A stretch of DNA of 52,369 nt from Rhodospirillales bacterium (GTDB lineage: Bacteria > Pseudomonadota > Alphaproteobacteria > Rhodospirillales > JAPHRK01): the NCBI GenBank assembly GCA_026196105.1, contig JAPHRK010000010.1, positions 1 through 52,369 of the forward strand. The letters are read 5' to 3'. The notes beneath the pieces are model-generated. The model was not told the origin of the DNA, made no database searches, and saw only the letters and a program-made list of their open reading frames with translations. This document shows, piece after piece, positions 48,756-52,369 of this stretch. Position 1 is the stretch's first letter. Every line of letters starts with the position of its first letter. Made by a program: the position numbers and the translations under genes.

Positions 48756-49913
48756 ATGAACGCAATCTCAAATAAAATGCTGCTAAGCGGAAATCATGCC
48801 GTTTCCTGGGCTGTAAAATTGGTTGAGCCAGATGTCGCACCAGTTTATCCCATTACCCCACAAACGCCAATCTTGGAAAAGATTACAGAGTTTGAAGGAC
48901 GCGGTGAAATCACAACCGAACTGGTGACACCGGAATCTGAACATTCAGCTATGTCAGCCTGTATCAGTGCCTCATTAACTGGTGCCCGTGTGTTTACAGC
49001 AACGTCTTCTCAAGGGTTATTGCTGATGCATGAATTATTGCATTATGCCTCTGGAGCCCGAGCGCCGATTGTTATGTTTAACGTCAACCGGACACCAGCA
49101 TCTCCTTGGGGGTTTTGGCCTGATCAATTAGATAGCCTCTCTCAGCGCGACACAGGTTGGATTCAGCTCTATAGCGAAAATCCTCAGGAATCTCTTGATT
49201 CAGTTATTCAGGGTTATCGCATCGCAGAAGCTGTTGGCATCCCGACCATGATTTCTCATGACGCTTTTTATGTGTCCCATGCCTTGGAAGTGGTAGAGGT
49301 GCCCGAGAAACAGATGGTCAGTGATTTTCTACCAGACTACGAACCGGAAAATGTACTGGATGTAGAGGCAGGTCGATCTTTCGGTGCGCCAATTGATCAA
49401 ATGACCTGGAATCGTAGCCGTCAGGAACTCGCGGGTTCTTTTGCTAAGGTTGAAGACCTCGTCAATGAGACTGGAGAAGCGTACGGCAAGCTGACTTCAC
49501 GGCCTTATGGGGCTTTGGAAGAATATCGTACCGATGATGCAGAAGTGGTCATTGTTACCATGGGCTCCATGTGCGGGACGACACGGGTTGCCGTAGATAC
49601 CCTTCGCGAGCAAGGTATAGCCGCAGGACTTCTGAAAGTAAGGTTATTTAAGCCACTTCCTTCAGCAAGCTTACGCAAGGCCCTCGAAGGGGTCCCTTGC
49701 GCAATCGTACTAGATCGCAATTACTCTCCAGGAATGGGTGGTATTCTGCATCAAGAACTGAAAAGTGCTTTGTACGGGATGAACGATGCCCCTCGTCTTC
49801 ACGGTATTATGGCCGGAGTTGGTGGCGTTAACGTGCCTCCTGAGAAAATCGAAAGTTTGGTGACCAAATATAAGGACGCCCCAACCTCAGTTGAACCCCA
49901 GTGGGCGGAGTAG
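48756..49913 (+). CDS. padG: Phenylglyoxylate dehydrogenase alpha subunit
   Basis: 385 residues from the ATG at 48756 (AGGAG eight bases upstream); an ATG at 48750 overlapping the padH TGA is possible. PorA-like: GNHAVSWAVKLVEPDVAPVYPITPQTP, ELVTPESEHSAMSACISASLTGARVFTATSSQGLLLM, and the C-terminal domain VVIVTMGSMCGTTRVAVDTLREQGIAAGLLKVRLFKPLP. Contributes the TPP pyrimidine side and the CoA/2-oxoacid pocket. Confidence 0.88.
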   Translation: MNAISNKMLLSGNHAVSWAVKLVEPDVAPVYPITPQTPILEKITEFEGRGEITTELVTPESEHSAMSACISASLTGARVFTATSSQGLLLMHELLHYASGARAPIVMFNVNRTPASPWGFWPDQLDSLSQRDTGWIQLYSENPQESLDSVIQGYRIAEAVGIPTMISHDAFYVSHALEVVEVPEKQMVSDFLPDYEPENVLDVEAGRSFGAPIDQMTWNRSRQELAGSFAKVEDLVNETGEAYGKLTSRPYGALEEYRTDDAEVVIVTMGSMCGTTRVAVDTLREQGIAAGLLKVRLFKPLPSASLRKALEGVPCAIVLDRNYSPGMGGILHQELKSALYGMNDAPRLHGIMAGVGGVNVPPEKIESLVTKYKDAPTSVEPQWAE

Positions 49914-49917
49914 CATC

Positions 49918-50790
49918 ATGGAACAAATTAATTATACAGACGAAGGTCAATTTTTCTCAGGCCACGTAGCTTGCGCAGGTTGTGTAGAAGCCGTTTCTCT
50001 GCGGGTTATTCTTAATACTGTAGGCCCTGACGCCGTTGCCGTTGTTCCACCTTCTTGCACAGCCGTAATCTGTGGCGGCTACCCCTTTAGTTCAGTCAAA
50101 ATTCCTGTCTATCATACGACTTTGGAATCAGGCGCGGCCTCTGCAACTGGTGTGAAACGGGCTTTAGTAAAAAAAGGCAAGCCAGACACCACTGTTTTGT
50201 GTCTGGCCGGCGATGGCGGCACCTATGATATTGGTCTGCAAGCTTTGTCTTCCGCGGCAGAACGTAACGAAGACATTCTCTACATTTGCTTTGATAATGA
50301 GGGCTACATGAATACAGGCGGGCAGAAAAGTTCGTCAACGCCAGTCAATGCGGTTACCGGCAGTACGCCAGCGGGTAAAAGCACAAAGAAGAAAAACATG
50401 ATTGAGATTCTGGCTGCCCACCGCATTCCTTACGTAGCGACAGCCAGCCCGTCAGACCTAAACGACATGGCCGCCAAGGTTAAAAAAGCACAAGGAATGA
50501 AGGGTACAAAAGTGATCATCATTCTTATTCCTTGCTTGCCGGGATGGGGTGTTGCCGACAACTCAGCGGTTAAAATCGCACGTATGGCCGTAGAATCTGG
50601 TGTCTTTCCTCTTTTTGAAATTGAGGGTGGATTGGACTACACGATGAACTATTCCAGTAAGAATGGCTCCGTTAAGGAATATCTGAGCGTTCAGAAACGT
50701 TTCCGTCACCTTAACGAGGATCAAATCTCCTCGATCGAAAATGACGTTGACGAAGATTGGCAACGTATAGCCGACAAAGCGGGTGTGTAA
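49918..50790 (+). CDS. padI: Phenylglyoxylate dehydrogenase beta subunit (TPP-binding)
   Basis: 290 residues from the ATG at 49918 (GGAG seven bases upstream). PorB-like: FSGHVACAGCVEAVSLRVIL, SCTAVICGG, the TPP motif LAGDGGTYDIGLQALSSAAERNEDILYICFDNEGYMNTGGQKSS, and RIPYVATASPSDLNDMAAKV. Binds TPP-Mg and, with PadG, decarboxylates phenylglyoxylate. Last gene of the operon; 4-base gap after padG; terminator downstream. Confidence 0.88.
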   Translation: MEQINYTDEGQFFSGHVACAGCVEAVSLRVILNTVGPDAVAVVPPSCTAVICGGYPFSSVKIPVYHTTLESGAASATGVKRALVKKGKPDTTVLCLAGDGGTYDIGLQALSSAAERNEDILYICFDNEGYMNTGGQKSSSTPVNAVTGSTPAGKSTKKKNMIEILAAHRIPYVATASPSDLNDMAAKVKKAQGMKGTKVIIILIPCLPGWGVADNSAVKIARMAVESGVFPLFEIEGGLDYTMNYSSKNGSVKEYLSVQKRFRHLNEDQISSIENDVDEDWQRIADKAGV

Positions 50791-50822
50791 GCTAAAGCGA
50801 GAAGGCAAACTGTGTTATTAAG

Positions 50823-50850
50823 AAAAGGCTGCTCATGGGCAGCCTTTTTT
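50823..50850 (+). terminator. Intrinsic terminator after padI
   Basis: AAAAGGCTGC pairs with GCAGCCTTTT around a six-base loop and runs into six T in total. It lies 33 bases after the padI stop and closes the pad island. It overlaps the end of the interrupted minus-strand ORF at 50833-51087. Confidence 0.88.
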
Positions 50851-51087
50851 CTTCTTTGTTTCTGCCTCTTCCTGTTCTTTTTCTAATTCAGCAAATTCAA
50901 CATTAACTTAGGATTGAGTAGCACCTCCAGTTATACCACCGTCACCATTTTCCTCATGAGTAACCATTCTTTCAGCATAACTGTAAGGTTTGGGCGTCAA
51001 ATAGATATCGTAAATCAGTACACTAATCCAAATTAGATTTACGGCAATCAGCACCCACCTCTCAATTTTATACTTCTGAGAATTCAT
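50833..51087 (-). pseudogene. Small membrane protein gene with an in-frame stop
   Basis: ATG at 51087; 59 codons encode MNSQKYKIERWVLIAVNLIW, then ISVLIYDIYLTPKPYSYAERM and a Gly-rich stretch, with a single membrane helix, ending in TAA at 50908. The same frame continues without another stop for 24 codons of Glu/Lys-rich, gene-like sequence (VEFAELEKEQEEAETKKKKG) to a TGA at 50833. Either a nonsense mutation, an extension by chance, or a 59-residue protein whose real end is the TAA. AAGG site ten bases before the ATG. Confidence 0.45.
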
Positions 51088-51204
51088 TTAAATAAGACCT
51101 TAAAAATTAATCTGCTTTGAGACCGTCTATTAAAGTAAATAAAGTAATACTATTTAAGTAAATAGAGGCTAAGTTAGACAAAACAAAGTTGTAACGAGGG
51201 GAAA
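50851..51204. other. Gap between the pad island and the receiver-like gene
   Basis: Apart from the interrupted small ORF on the minus strand, the last ~115 bases (51088-51204) are AT-rich with imperfect direct repeats of AGTAAATA (51135-51165), and should hold the promoter of the receiver-like gene. No operator resembling those of the pad genes was found. Confidence 0.4.
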
Positions 51205-52257
51205 ATGGAAGAGGGATATTCTTTTTCCAATATTTCGGCGATTGTTGCCGAAGACAATGAACAGAGCCGTTCGCTCTTGAGTTCAACTCTGCGTCACCTT
51301 GGCGTAGGGCGTGTTATCTTAAAATCTGATGGTCGTGACGCCATTGATTTTCTTGAGAAAGTTAACAATGGCACAGATCAAGAGCAATACCCTCCCATTG
51401 AGGCGGTATTTGCCAACTGGGATATGGGCCATGTCGATGGCATGTTGCTGCTGAAATGGATCAGACGGCATGAACACTCACCAAACCGCTTTATGCCCTT
51501 TATCCTGCTCTCTCCTGAACTCAATAAGAAAAAGGTTAGAGAGGCAATTAACGCCGGGGCTCACGAAATCATCCCCAAGCCCTTCCCTGGTGATGCTGTT
51601 AAGCGCGTTTTAGAAAACCTCGTCAATTATCACCGAATTTTCGTTCGCACACCGGTTTATTTTGGCCCTGACCGTCGGCGGAAAAAAGTTGAAGTTAAAG
51701 ATACTGAACGCAGGATTGAAATTAAAACTAGCGATCACGGCGAAGAAGAATCCTGGACTGCGGATACCCCAGATATTCATTTTTTCAAAGTCCCCAACAT
51801 ACTTCAAGAAAAGTCACAACTCACAGATCCAAAGCAGGCAGCAAAAACTAAACTAGAATTAGGCGCAAAAACCGAACAGCATTTAAATGAATGCAGTGAA
51901 GATTATGCTGATTGGGTTAGCATAAAAATCAAAGAGTTGTACCTTCATCTAGGGCAAGCTCGTCGGGATAGCACCGTTATTGTTCAGTGCTTCCAAGAGC
52001 TCCATAAAACTGCGCAAGAGATCAAAGCCCAAGGGGTATGCTTTGGCTATCCGTTGCTTTCAGATTTGGCAAAATCATTAGAAAAAGTCACCAATATATC
52101 TGTAGCAGCTTCGGGCAAACGCCTTGACCTTATTAAAACTCACATCAGCGCCATGGAGCTTATCGTAAAGCACAAGCTAATTGGAGCTGGCGGACCATTC
52201 GGCAAAACAATCTTAGATTCTCTCGCCGAAGCCAGTAAAAAAGTTACCAAGTCGTAA
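51205..52257 (+). CDS. Receiver-like (pseudo-CheY) protein with helical C-terminal domain
   Basis: 350 residues. An N-terminal CheY-like domain (about 10-135) has acidic pair Glu16/Asp17 (AEDNEQSR) and the Lys of IPKPF, but the phosphoacceptor position is Asn71 (VFANWDMGHVDG). A linker with GPDRRRKK and charged stretches follows, then an all-helical domain (about 240-345) with two Cys and conserved-looking HLGQARRDSTVIVQCFQELHKTAQE. It cannot be phosphorylated in the usual way; it may act by protein binding. No partner gene in view. Last gene of the window. Confidence 0.75.
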   Translation: MEEGYSFSNISAIVAEDNEQSRSLLSSTLRHLGVGRVILKSDGRDAIDFLEKVNNGTDQEQYPPIEAVFANWDMGHVDGMLLLKWIRRHEHSPNRFMPFILLSPELNKKKVREAINAGAHEIIPKPFPGDAVKRVLENLVNYHRIFVRTPVYFGPDRRRKKVEVKDTERRIEIKTSDHGEEESWTADTPDIHFFKVPNILQEKSQLTDPKQAAKTKLELGAKTEQHLNECSEDYADWVSIKIKELYLHLGQARRDSTVIVQCFQELHKTAQEIKAQGVCFGYPLLSDLAKSLEKVTNISVAASGKRLDLIKTHISAMELIVKHKLIGAGGPFGKTILDSLAEASKKVTKS

Positions 52258-52369
52258 TTCTTGGTTTCTAATACACTGCAATACTGTTTGCCCTCTTTAC
52301 GTTAAGTATATAACATCAAACCATCCAATAGATGTTTAATACGTGATAACTAGAAATTATGCCGCAAAA

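Overview
The window looks like chromosomal DNA of a motile, respiring, facultatively anaerobic alphaproteobacterium, probably from the Rhodospirillales/Magnetospirillum-Terasakiella neighbourhood. This is inferred from the flagellar gene order (fliL-fliM-DUF6468-like-motE-like-cheY-cheZ, divergent from flgF-flgG-flgA-flgH), a complete Rnf complex, and the protein character. No rRNA, tRNA, CRISPR array, intact insertion sequence or phage gene was seen.

Layout. (1) 0.2-10.8 kb, minus strand: fliL, fliM, a DUF6468-like protein, a MotE-like protein, cheY, cheZ, two overlapping MotB-like genes and a large periplasmic TPR protein, then speD-speE (spermidine synthesis). (2) 11.2-14.7 kb, plus strand: flgFGAH behind a good sigma-54 promoter and ending at a strong terminator. 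(3) 14.7-16.6 kb: a GntR/FCD regulator and an ACAD10-type phosphotransferase with what looks like a scrap of an SDR gene between them. (4) 17.1-24.5 kb, minus strand: rnfABCDGEH and, upstream, rseC-apbE. Both promoter regions carry the same GTTTKGTATCAAAC element. (5) 24.7-35.6 kb: accessory and housekeeping genes: an unknown soluble protein, an intergenic region rich in RNA structure, a lysoplasmalogenase-like protein, a PilZ-containing chemoreceptor, an OmpA-type lipoprotein, a CinA-like protein, MutT, and a hybrid sensor kinase ending in hemerythrin. (6) 35.8-50.9 kb: an anaerobic phenylacetate island. (7) 50.8-52.3 kb: a small membrane ORF interrupted by a stop and a receiver-like protein lacking the phosphoacceptor Asp.

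How the phenylacetate island would work. PadJ activates phenylacetate to phenylacetyl-CoA. Membrane-bound PadBCD oxidises its alpha carbon to the phenylglyoxylate level with electrons to quinone. PadE/PadH/PadG/PadI oxidise phenylglyoxylate to benzoyl-CoA, CO2 and NADH. Two further genes sit immediately upstream of padB: an NDP-forming acyl-CoA synthetase and a FlK-type hot-dog thioesterase whose Thr/Glu/His triad has the FlK spacing. Their upstream regions share an almost identical ~65-bp promoter module, and a related TTCG-N5-CGAA palindrome lies before padE. My inference, and the best candidate for something undescribed here, is that these two genes handle the CoA thioester released or left over at the PadBCD step (phenylglyoxylyl-CoA), by hydrolysis or by conserving it as ATP. 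A DUF4863 gene and a deleted Old-Yellow-Enzyme gene lie at the left edge of the island. No benzoyl-CoA reductase or box genes are in the window, so the next step must be elsewhere.
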